A stretch of 64,000 nucleotides of DNA from contig BQJJ01000001.1 of NCBI GenBank assembly GCA_021604645.1, positions 248,001-312,000 on the forward strand, given 5' to 3'. The stretch comes from Methyloligella sp. (GTDB taxonomy: Bacteria > Pseudomonadota > Alphaproteobacteria > Rhizobiales > HXMU1428-3). How positions within the stretch are numbered: the first letter of the stretch is position 1; the number at the start of each line of letters is the position of its first letter. Under the pieces are notes generated by a model. The model did not search any database. It worked only from the letters and a program-made list of their open reading frames with translations, and had not been told where the DNA came from. Below, one piece after another: positions 46,127 through 54,170 of the stretch. Both the position numbers and the translations under genes were made by a program.

Positions 46127-46240
46127 TGAAAATAAATATCATAAACAGGAATTTTATGCGATATGCCAGTGGACCTTGCTCACAGAAGATATGTTACAAA
46201 TGAGATGAAAAGCGTAAAAATGAAAAGAAGTGAAAATGCT

Positions 46241-46693
46241 CTATGTTTCACTAACCTCAAGTTCCGTGAGGAACATTTTTTTGAGGTTTTTCTCATTAAT
46301 CACAGCATCTTCAAGAGTATATTGCCGAAAGACCTCAATAAAAGCTGTAATGGCTTCATGCATAATTGTTTGAGCGCCACAATTACCTGCAATTTTACAG
46401 TTGTTTTTCTCTGGATCTAAACAGGAGACAAGATAAAAGTCAGCTTCCATTTTTTGAATGACGTCGCCTAAGTTAATCTCAGAAGCTGCGCGTGCCAAAC
46501 GAAGACCACCATTTCGCCCGCGTTCACTAATAACAAACTTATGATGAACAAGCTCTTGAGCAACTTTCATCATATGGTTTTTAGAAATCTGATATTGTTC
46601 AGAAATATCACTGATAGTAGCCAATTTTTCATCCCTGATGGCAAGAAAAATAAGAGTTCTAATGGCATAGTCTGTGTGAACTGTTAAGCGCAT
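46241..46693 (-). CDS. nsrR: NsrR-like Rrf2-family regulator
   Basis: 150-residue Rrf2 protein. Winged helix (about 1-80) with the recognition N-H-M-M-K-V-A and G-R-N-G-G-L-R-L wing. Three cysteines in S-C-L-D-P-E-K-N-N-C-K-I-A-G-N-C near residues 92-107 are the Fe-S ligands that in NsrR sense nitric oxide. The H-M-M-K motif favours NsrR over IscR or RirA, though this needs phylogeny. A dyad before its ATG may be its operator. Confidence 0.84.
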   Translation of the reverse strand: MRLTVHTDYAIRTLIFLAIRDEKLATISDISEQYQISKNHMMKVAQELVHHKFVISERGRNGGLRLARAASEINLGDVIQKMEADFYLVSCLDPEKNNCKIAGNCGAQTIMHEAITAFIEVFRQYTLEDAVINEKNLKKMFLTELEVSET

Positions 46694-46717
46694 GTAAGAT
46701 CCTGATCAATTTAGCTC

Positions 46718-46750
46718 TTTAAAACATACTTTAATAGAGAATGTTTTAAA
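46718..46750. promoter_or_regulatory. Dyad upstream of the NsrR-like gene
   Basis: TTTAAAACAT (46718-46727) and ATGTTTTAAA (46741-46750) are a perfect 10-bp inverted repeat with a 13-nt spacer, 25 nt before the NsrR-like ATG. The position suits autoregulation, but the spacing differs from the classic NsrR 11-1-11 site, so the match to NsrR is not shown. Confidence 0.5.
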
Positions 46751-46854
46751 AGAAACATATTTTTTCTCCTTCAAAGCCCCTTATTTATACTAGGAAGCAA
46801 TATGTCAGTCTTTAATCTAAATTAAAGAGCATAATAAAGTTGGATAATATACTA

Positions 46855-46946
46855 GACAGGGCTCAGACCCCAGTTGACAATTTTAGAGGTCTATGTCATT
46901 AAACCCCTAGAAAAGGCCAGTTTTTTTAGCTGGCCTCTGTTTTTTG
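46855..46946 (+). ncRNA. Candidate small RNA with terminator
   Basis: AGACC/GGTCT hairpin (46865-46892) followed by AGGCCAG (46914-46920) pairing with CTGGCCT (46930-46936) and a run of six T. A terminator has no upstream plus-strand gene, since NsrR is on the minus strand, so a short untranslated RNA is likely. A TATACT box at 46848 is the only promoter hint and its -35 is poor; TTGACA at 46874 is an alternative. Confidence 0.35.
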
Positions 46947-47199
46947 TGCGATTGCTCGTTTTATGACGCTTAATCGTTAATAACACAGATATTAGACCTA
47001 ACTACGGTTGTTTATTTTCTACTCTAAACGAGTTTGCCTTGATCTTATAAGTCATTCTAACATAAAACACTGAATTTATTAGTTTTTTTGCATGAATGGT
47101 TTGAGGTTATATTGAAATTGAGGCGCTGGCACTTGTAGCAAAGAAACGCAGTAAACGTAATTAGAGCCATATTTAACTTACGATATCGGATTTAAAACA

Positions 47200-47325
47200 A
47201 TGAAGATCAGAAATTCACTTAAGTCGCTAGCAAAGCGCCATCGGGATAACCGCGTAGTACGTCGTCGTGGCCGTCTTTATGTAATTAACAAAACAAACCC
47301 AAGATTTAAAGCGCGCCAAGGTTAA
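47200..47325 (+). CDS. rpmJ: 50S ribosomal protein L36
   Basis: 41 residues starting [10 protein letters not shown] and ending K-A-R-Q-G, matching the alphaproteobacterial L36 form with R-x-R-V-V-R-R-R-G-R and no zinc cysteines. It is a separate gene rather than part of a ribosomal operon, as is common for this L36 type. A strong terminator follows. Confidence 0.93.
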   Translation: MKIRNSLKSLAKRHRDNRVVRRRGRLYVINKTNPRFKARQG

Positions 47326-47391
47326 TCAAAGAAGGTTAATCTGAGAAGGTTATTTGTAGCGCATTAGCTTAGATCTAATGGACTAAGAATC

Positions 47392-47436
47392 AAAAGCCGT
47401 TTTGCATTTACTTGCAAAGCGGCTTTTCGTTTTTTC
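47392..47436 (+). terminator. Terminator of rpmJ
   Basis: AAAAGCCGTTTTGCA (47392-47406) pairs with TGCAAAGCGGCTTTT (47413-47427) over 15 bp with one G-U, followed by a run of T. Confidence 0.92.
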
Positions 47437-47478
47437 CAAAAACATACTCCCCCTAGGAGGCTGTCTGCGATGCCTATG

Positions 47479-47504
47479 CGAATTGCTTTGTTAGCATCTG
47501 AAGC
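47479..47504 (+). repeat. Weak GTGGGCA-type hairpin repeat
   Basis: GC GAATTGCTTTG, then TTAGCATCTG and AAGC. It shares TGC-TTTG, GCATCTGAAGC with copies 1, 2 and 5, but the GTGG loop reads GTTA, so it is a degenerate member. Confidence 0.45.
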
Positions 47505-47551
47505 ACTTCTAAGAAGTGAAAACTTGATAAGTAAAGCAACCAAACCTCACC

Positions 47552-47670
47552 ATACGAAGAAGGAGTGACGCCTTTTCGGTGCCATGACATGGCGAATCGT
47601 CAGTGTAGCCCGGCGCAAGCGCCGTCCCTCGGAGGCCTGCAGCTTTAGCTGCAGAATAGCCGTGAGAGAG
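47552..47670 (+). repeat. Multi-hairpin repeat, copy C
   Basis: Opens with ATACGAAGAAGGAGTGACG (identical to copy A for 19 bases) and ends GAATAGCC-GTGAGAG at 47654-47668, 25 bases from the mrpG stop. Stems CGGCG/CGCCG and TGCAGC/GCTGCA are intact; the second stem is weak, unlike copies A and B. Confidence 0.8.
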
Positions 47671-47693
47671 AATACAAGAGAGCAATCAAACCC

Positions 47694-48053
47694 TCAATCA
47701 TCATCACTACTCAAGTGACCTTGCTTGTCTTTGTAGTGACCTTTAAGATCATCTCGAACCGTGCCACTCCAGGGCTCGATGCCAGCAACATAAGCTGCAC
47801 GAGCAAGAAGGTGAGCAGAGATTGGTGCAGTGAGTAAGAAGAACGCGACGCCTGCAAGGGCACGGGATGCAATATTGATTTCACCAGCATGAATGGCAAT
47901 TGTTACGAGCATCAAACCTGAGCCAAATGTACCCGCCTTACTAGCAGCGTGCATCCTAGTATAAACATCAGGCAACCGAAGCAAACCAATTGCGGCAATC
48001 AAATTAAAAATTGCAGCAGCAATTAATAGACATCCAAGAAAAATATCCAGCAT
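47694..48053 (-). CDS. mrpG: Mrp antiporter subunit G
   Basis: 119-residue membrane subunit with three hydrophobic helices and L-R-L-P-D-V-Y-T-R-M-H-A-A-S-K-A, the MnhG signature. It is part of the multisubunit Na+/H+ antiporter. Overlaps mrpF by a single base. The polar tail has an aspartate-rich end. Last gene of the seven-gene operon, with repeat copy C directly downstream. Confidence 0.9.
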   Translation of the reverse strand: MLDIFLGCLLIAAAIFNLIAAIGLLRLPDVYTRMHAASKAGTFGSGLMLVTIAIHAGEINIASRALAGVAFFLLTAPISAHLLARAAYVAGIEPWSGTVRDDLKGHYKDKQGHLSSDDD

Positions 48054-48415
48054 TAGCTTGCTCCCCCATTTGTTTTAGCTTGTTGAGTATCATCATCCTC
48101 TATGTCTTCAAGCTTATCACCAGCCGGAGTATCATTCGTCTCTCCCCGGTGCATAAGCAATCGAGCAAAGGCAACTGTTGCCAAGAAGCCAACCAAACCT
48201 AAGGCGATCGCCATATCAAGATACGCATAAAAACCGGTATGAAGAGTAAAAATAGCTATAAAGCCGATACCCAAAGTCACTAGCATATCAAGCGATAGGA
48301 TCCGGTCAGCCAACGTCGTGCCCAAAATCAAGCGGATGATTGTGAAGAGGAAAGCAACAATGCTGAGACCAAAGGAAATATATATAGAGAGTTCAAAAAA
48401 TTCTTGCGGGCTCAT
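48053..48415 (-). CDS. mrpF: Mrp antiporter subunit F
   Basis: 120-residue membrane protein with three helices; the conserved L-A-D-R-I-L-S-L-D-M region marks subunit F. Overlaps subunits E (4 nt) and G (1 nt). Needed for assembly and ion movement of the hetero-oligomeric complex. The tail is acidic and rich in D and E. Confidence 0.9.
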   Translation of the reverse strand: MSPQEFFELSIYISFGLSIVAFLFTIIRLILGTTLADRILSLDMLVTLGIGFIAIFTLHTGFYAYLDMAIALGLVGFLATVAFARLLMHRGETNDTPAGDKLEDIEDDDTQQAKTNGGAS

Positions 48416-48888
48416 CGTAAGGCCTCCAAAATTTTGCGCTCAAAACCATCGCGAATATCTTTGCGCAGCGCTTCCACATCTTCCACATCAATGCAGTGAA
48501 TATAAAGCGTTTTATTATCATCAGATACATCAACACTAAGAGTACCTGGTGTTAGTGTAATAAGGTTCGCAAGCAATGTGATCTCATGCGGAGAATCAAC
48601 CGTGAGCGGGTAAGAAATAAAACTTGGTTTGTAAGACTGTCCAGGCTTGAGTACCAGCCATGCTACCCTTACAACAGATAAAAACAGCTCTTTCAAAAAC
48701 AAAAAGATCAAGCCAATAATCAACCAGGTTCTGTTAAAATATTTTGATGTGCCAAATTGCTCCCTAATAAGCCAAAGTGCGGCACTCGAAATCAGAAAAC
48801 CAAAAATCAGATTGATAAAGGTAAAAGAGCCTTGAACAGCACACCAGGTAAAGGCAAGTAAAACATTGATGAGAAAAATCTTGTTCAT
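48412..48888 (-). CDS. mrpE: Mrp antiporter subunit E
   Basis: 158-residue membrane subunit with two N-terminal helices and the C-terminal domain containing L-I-T-L-T-P-G-T-L-S-V-D, typical of MnhE. It overlaps mrpD and mrpF at ATGA-type junctions, which means translational coupling. Probably needed for assembly rather than ion binding. Confidence 0.9.
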   Translation of the reverse strand: MNKIFLINVLLAFTWCAVQGSFTFINLIFGFLISSAALWLIREQFGTSKYFNRTWLIIGLIFLFLKELFLSVVRVAWLVLKPGQSYKPSFISYPLTVDSPHEITLLANLITLTPGTLSVDVSDDNKTLYIHCIDVEDVEALRKDIRDGFERKILEALR

Positions 48889-50450
48889 AAAGCACCTCCA
48901 AAGACGGCTGCAATATATGAGCTGGTATCAACAAGCCCTTTAGCTCCAAGAGAAGAAAGCTCATATAAGTAGCCAGGGAGCAGGCCAACCAGTGTCACTA
49001 AAATCATTAGCAGCAATACGGGCACATATTGCAGTTTAGAATAGACTGTTAGCTGTTTTGCTTGAATAGCGACTTCATCTTCAGCGCCTGCAGTAAGAGG
49101 GCGCCAAAACCCAAAAGCGAAGGCACGTCCAAGAGAAATGATAGAGAGGAAGCTGCTAAAAATAATCGCAAATGTACCGAGATAAACCTCTTGTTTTATC
49201 GTCTCGGAAATCAAAATCATTTTTGGCCAAAACCCAGAGAAGGGCGGAAAGCCCATGGCAACAAATCCTAATCCCAAAAACAGCAAACTTAAGAGAGGCA
49301 AGTCTTTATTCATGCCAGAAAGGGATCTCAAATCAAGGCTACCACGATGCTCATAAATCACGCCGGCAATCAAAAACAATGCTGTCATAATGAGGATCGA
49401 ATGAACCATGTAGAATATGGTTGCTGAAAGAGCAGTTTCTGTTCCAATTGAAATACCAATGAGCATAAAACCGATAGAAGCAACAAGAAGGAAGCTAAAC
49501 AACCGTCGCAAATCAGTTTGTGCAATGGCACCCAAAGCACCGCAAATAGCCGTGCCGACCCCGACATAAAACATCACATCCATCAACCAGCTATCTCCGG
49601 CAACAGGCAGAGTGATAGTAAAAGTTCTCAATAAAGAATAAGCACCAACCTTTGTCAGTAAGCCAGCAAACAGCGCCGAGACCACAATCTTAGGCGTGTG
49701 ATAAGAAGCCGGTAACCAGAAATACAATGGAAAGGCCGCAGCTTTCATAGAAAACGCAAGGAGATAAAGAGCTGAGACAACAACCAAAGGTCCTTCAAAT
49801 TTCAAAGGCGCCACGATCTTACTAAGGTCAGCCATATTCAAGGTGCCATAAAGCCCGTAAAGATAACCGGTCGCGATGAGAAACAGTGTCGTTGCAATGA
49901 GACTGAGAAAACAATATTTAACCGCACCGTCCAATTGTTTGCGGGTACCTCCAAGAACGATTAAGCCGAAAGAAGAAATCACAAAGACTTCAAACCAAAC
50001 ATAAAGGTTGAAAATATCACCAGTTAAAAAGGAACCGTTGACCCCAACCAATAAGGTCAGAATAAGAGGATAAAATCCAAAACGTCGCTCTCGAGATGAG
50101 GCATCGCCCATGCCATAAAGTGCAACACAGAATACAGCCAAAGAAGATGTCAGAGTTAATATCGCACCAAGTAAGTCGGCGGCAAAACTAATGCCAAATG
50201 GCGGCAGCCAATTGCCCATGGTCATTGCCAAAGGCCCTTCAAGCTTCACCTTCATTAAAAGCTCAAAACTCGCATAGATATTGGCAGCCAGTGCCAACAA
50301 GGCAATGTAAGGGTGCAGGCCAACAGCCCGTCTGAAAATGATCAAAATTGCAGCCGTCACCAGTGGGATCACAACAGGCGCCAGTATATACCAATCAACT
50401 GCAGCGGTCGCAGTTTGTAGCATAGCCCCTTCTGTAGAAATGGTTTTCAT
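48885..50450 (-). CDS. mrpD: Mrp antiporter subunit D
   Basis: 521-residue, about 14 transmembrane helices, of the proton-conducting NuoM/N-like family, with conserved G-x-x-L-L-T-K-V-G-A-Y and K-A-A-A-F-P-L-Y-F-W-L-P-A-S-Y segments that include key membrane lysines. One of the two ion-translocating subunits. Begins 3 nt after the mrpC stop. Confidence 0.93.
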   Translation of the reverse strand: MKTISTEGAMLQTATAAVDWYILAPVVIPLVTAAILIIFRRAVGLHPYIALLALAANIYASFELLMKVKLEGPLAMTMGNWLPPFGISFAADLLGAILTLTSSLAVFCVALYGMGDASSRERRFGFYPLILTLLVGVNGSFLTGDIFNLYVWFEVFVISSFGLIVLGGTRKQLDGAVKYCFLSLIATTLFLIATGYLYGLYGTLNMADLSKIVAPLKFEGPLVVVSALYLLAFSMKAAAFPLYFWLPASYHTPKIVVSALFAGLLTKVGAYSLLRTFTITLPVAGDSWLMDVMFYVGVGTAICGALGAIAQTDLRRLFSFLLVASIGFMLIGISIGTETALSATIFYMVHSILIMTALFLIAGVIYEHRGSLDLRSLSGMNKDLPLLSLLFLGLGFVAMGFPPFSGFWPKMILISETIKQEVYLGTFAIIFSSFLSIISLGRAFAFGFWRPLTAGAEDEVAIQAKQLTVYSKLQYVPVLLLMILVTLVGLLPGYLYELSSLGAKGLVDTSSYIAAVFGGAL

Positions 50451-50453
50451 AAA

Positions 50454-50831
50454 TTAATACCCTTTTGGCAAATGAGACGGTTCAACTGGTTCGGCAATGC
50501 GCATCTTGGCTGTGTCATCAGTACCAATTTCTTGATAAGCCCGATATGAAAGCACAAGCACAAAAGCAAACAAGGCAAATGAGATCACAATCGCTGTTAG
50601 AATAAGCGCTTGTGGAAGCGGATTAGCAATCGAAGCTTCTGCCACCTTAGCCCCTTTTTCAATGATCGGAGGAACTCCGCGGGTGATCCGGCCTGATGTG
50701 AAAATCAAGAGGTTCACACCATTACCAAGCAAGGCAATACCAATGAGAATGCGCACTAAACTTTGCGATAGCAAAAGATAAACACTGCCCGCAAAATAAA
50801 GACCAACTAAAATTGAAAGATAACTTTCCAT
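50454..50831 (-). CDS. mrpC: Mrp antiporter subunit C
   Basis: 125-residue NuoK-like membrane protein with three helices (G-V-N-L-L-I motif and the A-L-I-L-T-A-I-V-I-S-F-A helix). It lies 6 nt after the mrpB stop and fits next to the NuoK-like position of the complex. Confidence 0.91.
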   Translation of the reverse strand: MESYLSILVGLYFAGSVYLLLSQSLVRILIGIALLGNGVNLLIFTSGRITRGVPPIIEKGAKVAEASIANPLPQALILTAIVISFALFAFVLVLSYRAYQEIGTDDTAKMRIAEPVEPSHLPKGY

Positions 50832-50837
50832 GTGTCT

Positions 50838-51254
50838 TTACTCCTTCTCTTCTAATGCAAGGGCAATGGTCACAAGCGAGCCAACAACAACAAGCCAAAC
50901 CCCAATGTCAAACATCAGAGGCGTTGATAAGGGCACTTCGACCCCTTTAGCAATTTCAGGGAACCACCAAAGACCAGTTAGAAAAGGGACACCCTTATAA
51001 AGAGAGATGACACCACTTAAAGCAGAAAGCAGCATACCAAAAGCTGCGATTGAAACTGGGTGAAAATAAAGCGCGCGTCGAACAGGAGCGACCCCACAAG
51101 CAATGCCATATAGCGCAAAAGCAGATGCTGCAATCAGTCCGCCAATAAACCCGCCACCAGGGTCATTATGACCAGCAAGTAAAACAACGATAGAATAAAT
51201 AACCATTAAACCGGTAAGAAGCGGGACAATCGTCCTTAAAATCAGAGTGTTCAT
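50838..51254 (-). CDS. mrpB: Mrp antiporter subunit B
   Basis: 138-residue membrane protein with four helices (G-H-N-D-P-G-G-G-F-I-G-G-L motif of MnhB). It overlaps the end of mrpA by 4 nt. Completes the first half of the operon. Confidence 0.92.
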   Translation of the reverse strand: MNTLILRTIVPLLTGLMVIYSIVVLLAGHNDPGGGFIGGLIAASAFALYGIACGVAPVRRALYFHPVSIAAFGMLLSALSGVISLYKGVPFLTGLWWFPEIAKGVEVPLSTPLMFDIGVWLVVVGSLVTIALALEEKE

Positions 51255-53602
51255 GAAGTCTCCTTAAGTGCTGGGGAGCCTTTGGTTGTCTTTGTTTTTT
51301 TCTCAGGAATTGCTTTGACGCGAATAAGCGCAAGTGCAGAAACACCTGTAATAAGCACAACCGTAATTTCACCAAGCGTATCAATCGCTCTGAAGTCAAC
51401 CAGTATAACATTCACAATGTTACGACCATGCGCAATCGCAGCCGAGTAAGTTGAGAAAAATTCAGAAAGGCGCAGATCAAGAGGCATTTGAGTGATATTC
51501 ATCAATAATGCCCCCATACCAACACCAACACTGATCGCAACAAGCCCATCAAAAATCAATGATGGTACGCTTCTGCGGTCCTGTTTCATGAGTTGCAAGC
51601 GTGTGAGCACAAGAGCAATAATCACAACAGAAAGCGTCTCAACCATAAATTGAGTAAAAGAAAGGTCAGGAGCGCCAAACAACATAAAGATGAGCGCAAC
51701 TGAAAACCCTTGAATGCCAAGTGAGATAATTGCGGTGAGCCGGGTCCTGGCAAAAACAACTTGCAGAATACCAATAACCAAGATGACAAATACCCCAATT
51801 TCCCACAAACTCAATTTAGGAAAGCTAGGCATGTTCGGCCAGATATTTAGCTTATACATAGGTATGAGCAAAGTGAGCGCTGTGATTAAAAAGGTGATCC
51901 TCATGTAAGTGCGAATTTCACCTGTTTGTAAAATGCGGGTGAAATGCCCGGCAAACCAGGTGAGGAAGCAAATAGCCTGGTCAAACCCTTTGTCAGGCCC
52001 CCAGTTAATGAAGTTCAAGACCTTATCAAAAATCTTTTTCAATTCGTTTGTAAAAACAAAAACCCCAATACCCAAACCAACAGTGACAACACTAAGTATA
52101 AGCGCTGGGTTAATGCCATGCCAGAGGTGAAGGTCAAGAGTGATCTCCTTGCCGGCAACAGCACTAACCATAGGTGAAAAGAAGTTCATTTGCATAAATT
52201 GAAGGGCAAAAAGTGCTGTTACAAGACCTGTTATTGAGAGAACCAACGGTCCAAGGAAAAGCATCACTGGGCCTTCGTGAACTGCTTTAGGTGGGTCAAC
52301 CCACTTGCCCATAAAGGGACGAATAGCAATGCTCGCAGCAACACCAAACATCAGCGCATTACCAACAATGGCAACAATCGCGATGGTCCATTCGTGTAAA
52401 CCACCATGCGTCAAAGAATTATAAATTGATTCTTTAGCTAAGAAGCCAATAAAAGGCGGCAGGCCGCACATGGAAAGCGCCGCTAGCGCAGCAGCGAGCG
52501 CTGTGATCGGCATAGCGCTTCGAAGGCCGCTGAGCTTATCAATCTGTCTGGTTCCTGCTTCATGATCCACAGTGCCAACCACCATGAACAAAGCCCCTTT
52601 AAAGAAAGAGTGCGCAATAAGATAGAGCACAGCACCTTCAATGGCCCTCTCGCCGCCAACACCAAGCATCAACACAAGCAAACCAAGCGAAGCAACTGTT
52701 GTATAGGCAAGCATAAGCTTCATATCTTTATCGCGAACAGCAAGCACTGTACCGACAAGCAAAGTCGCACCGCCAAATAACGGCAAAACGGTCTCCCAAA
52801 GCTCCGTTTCACCAAGCATCGGATAGGTCCGCATAAGAAGGAAAACACCAGCTTTCACCATGGTTGCAGAGTGAAGATAAGCTGAAACCGGAGTAGGCGC
52901 TTCCATAGCATTTGGAAGCCAGGAATGGAACGGAACCTGAGCTGATTTAGTAAATGCACCAGCCATAACCAACCAAAACATCAGGCTATAGAGCCCATGT
53001 TCTTTGATAACGTCACCTTTTGAAAGTAATTCTGAAAGCTCAAAGGTCCCGCCAACAAGGCCAATAAGGGTGAACCCGGCGAGCATCACTAAGCCCCCAA
53101 GCCCAGTGATGATCAAGGCCTGCAGTGCGGCACGGCGTGAAGCTTCACGCTCATTATCAAAGCCAATAAGTAGGAAGGAGGTGATCGAGGTGAGTTCCCA
53201 AAATACAAATAAAGTGATGAGATTATCAGAGACAACCAAGCCAAGCATAGAGCCCATAAAGGCTAACAATACAGCTAAGAAACGGCCCAGATGCTGATGC
53301 CCTTTTAAATAGCCACCTGCATAAATAACAATGAAAAAGCCGATCCCTAAAATGAGGAAAGCAAAGGTAAGGCTAAGTCCATCAATCATAAAGGAATAGT
53401 TGATGCCAAACCCTGAAAGCCATTCATGGGATTGTAAAACCGTTTCTCCCTTGGCAACAGCGGGAACAAAATCAAAAAACCGATATAGCAAATAGCCAGG
53501 AACCAGAGCTAAAATCCAGCTCGCCCGATGACCAAGTAGAAAAACAAGCACTGGCGCAAGAAGTGCAGCCAAAAAAGGAGTGAGAACCAAATAGCCAATC
53601 AC
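51251..53602 (-). CDS. mrpA: Mrp antiporter subunit A
   Basis: 783-residue polytopic subunit. The first 500 residues are NuoL-like proton channel (I-D-G-L-S-L, W-E-L-T-S-I-T-S-F-L-L-I-G, L-H-S-A-T-M-V-K). The C-terminal part is the MrpA-specific DUF4040 stretch (L-F-G-A-P-D-L-S-F-T-Q-F) followed by an MnhB-like helix pair. With B-G it exchanges cytosolic Na+ for H+, giving pH and salt homeostasis; bile salts or K+ have been reported for relatives. First gene of the operon; its promoter lies in 53603-54170. Confidence 0.94.
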   Translation of the reverse strand: MIGYLVLTPFLAALLAPVLVFLLGHRASWILALVPGYLLYRFFDFVPAVAKGETVLQSHEWLSGFGINYSFMIDGLSLTFAFLILGIGFFIVIYAGGYLKGHQHLGRFLAVLLAFMGSMLGLVVSDNLITLFVFWELTSITSFLLIGFDNEREASRRAALQALIITGLGGLVMLAGFTLIGLVGGTFELSELLSKGDVIKEHGLYSLMFWLVMAGAFTKSAQVPFHSWLPNAMEAPTPVSAYLHSATMVKAGVFLLMRTYPMLGETELWETVLPLFGGATLLVGTVLAVRDKDMKLMLAYTTVASLGLLVLMLGVGGERAIEGAVLYLIAHSFFKGALFMVVGTVDHEAGTRQIDKLSGLRSAMPITALAAALAALSMCGLPPFIGFLAKESIYNSLTHGGLHEWTIAIVAIVGNALMFGVAASIAIRPFMGKWVDPPKAVHEGPVMLFLGPLVLSITGLVTALFALQFMQMNFFSPMVSAVAGKEITLDLHLWHGINPALILSVVTVGLGIGVFVFTNELKKIFDKVLNFINWGPDKGFDQAICFLTWFAGHFTRILQTGEIRTYMRITFLITALTLLIPMYKLNIWPNMPSFPKLSLWEIGVFVILVIGILQVVFARTRLTAIISLGIQGFSVALIFMLFGAPDLSFTQFMVETLSVVIIALVLTRLQLMKQDRRSVPSLIFDGLVAISVGVGMGALLMNITQMPLDLRLSEFFSTYSAAIAHGRNIVNVILVDFRAIDTLGEITVVLITGVSALALIRVKAIPEKKTKTTKGSPALKETS

Positions 53603-54170
53603 AAGAAAGCCTCTTTATTTTAGGGTTTTCACCAGTAATGTATGCAAGAACAAATCGAACGACCGGTCAAAATTAAAAAACAACTGAACAAAACATTAAG
53701 TGAACATACTTTATTAGTGAACAAAGATACAAAAACGATCAACTTACGAAAGATACATCCAGTAAGCGACATTCTGTGTAGCCTGCAATCTACCTTTGTA
53801 ATCTGTGAAGTCTAAAAGAACGGGATATTCACATGAGCAAAAAACAACAAAGCGCCCCACAACACATTGCTAGTCAAACGTCACAATCAAAACAATAGCA
53901 ATGATTTTTTTTAAATTTCAAGCCATTGCTCGCCAGAGAGCGCAGGTTATCCCAAACTAAACAATTGGTATTCATCTAAATCTCCACAAATCCCATGTAA
54001 AAACTTCAAAATCTAACAATCAACGCACTTATGAAGCGTCAAAAAGCGGTTAATTTATGAGTTTACGGCTTAGGTCCAATAATGATAGAACCAACAGTTC
54101 AAATCTTTTTTAGCGATTTGCTAAAAAACAGGATCAAATCTCGGATATCATCAATTTTCAGGACAAATAT
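53603..54170. other. Divergent intergenic region mrpA / ptrB
   Basis: Contains both promoters, oppositely directed. AT-rich, with no dyad longer than 7 bp that I could find and no gene recognised. A pyrimidine/purine-asymmetric stretch around 53757-53815 has no clear meaning. Confidence 0.35.

Larger units (their letters stand above)
46694..47199. other. Region between NsrR and rpmJ
   Basis: Holds a dyad operator (46718-46750) and a possible small RNA ending in a terminator (46855-46946). No coding region is seen between them and rpmJ, whose ATG is at 47200. Confidence 0.5.
47326..47693. other. Region between rpmJ and mrpG
   Basis: Contains the rpmJ terminator, a weak copy of the GTGGGCA-type hairpin repeat (47479-47504) and multi-hairpin copy C. 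No small coding region was seen. Confidence 0.5.
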
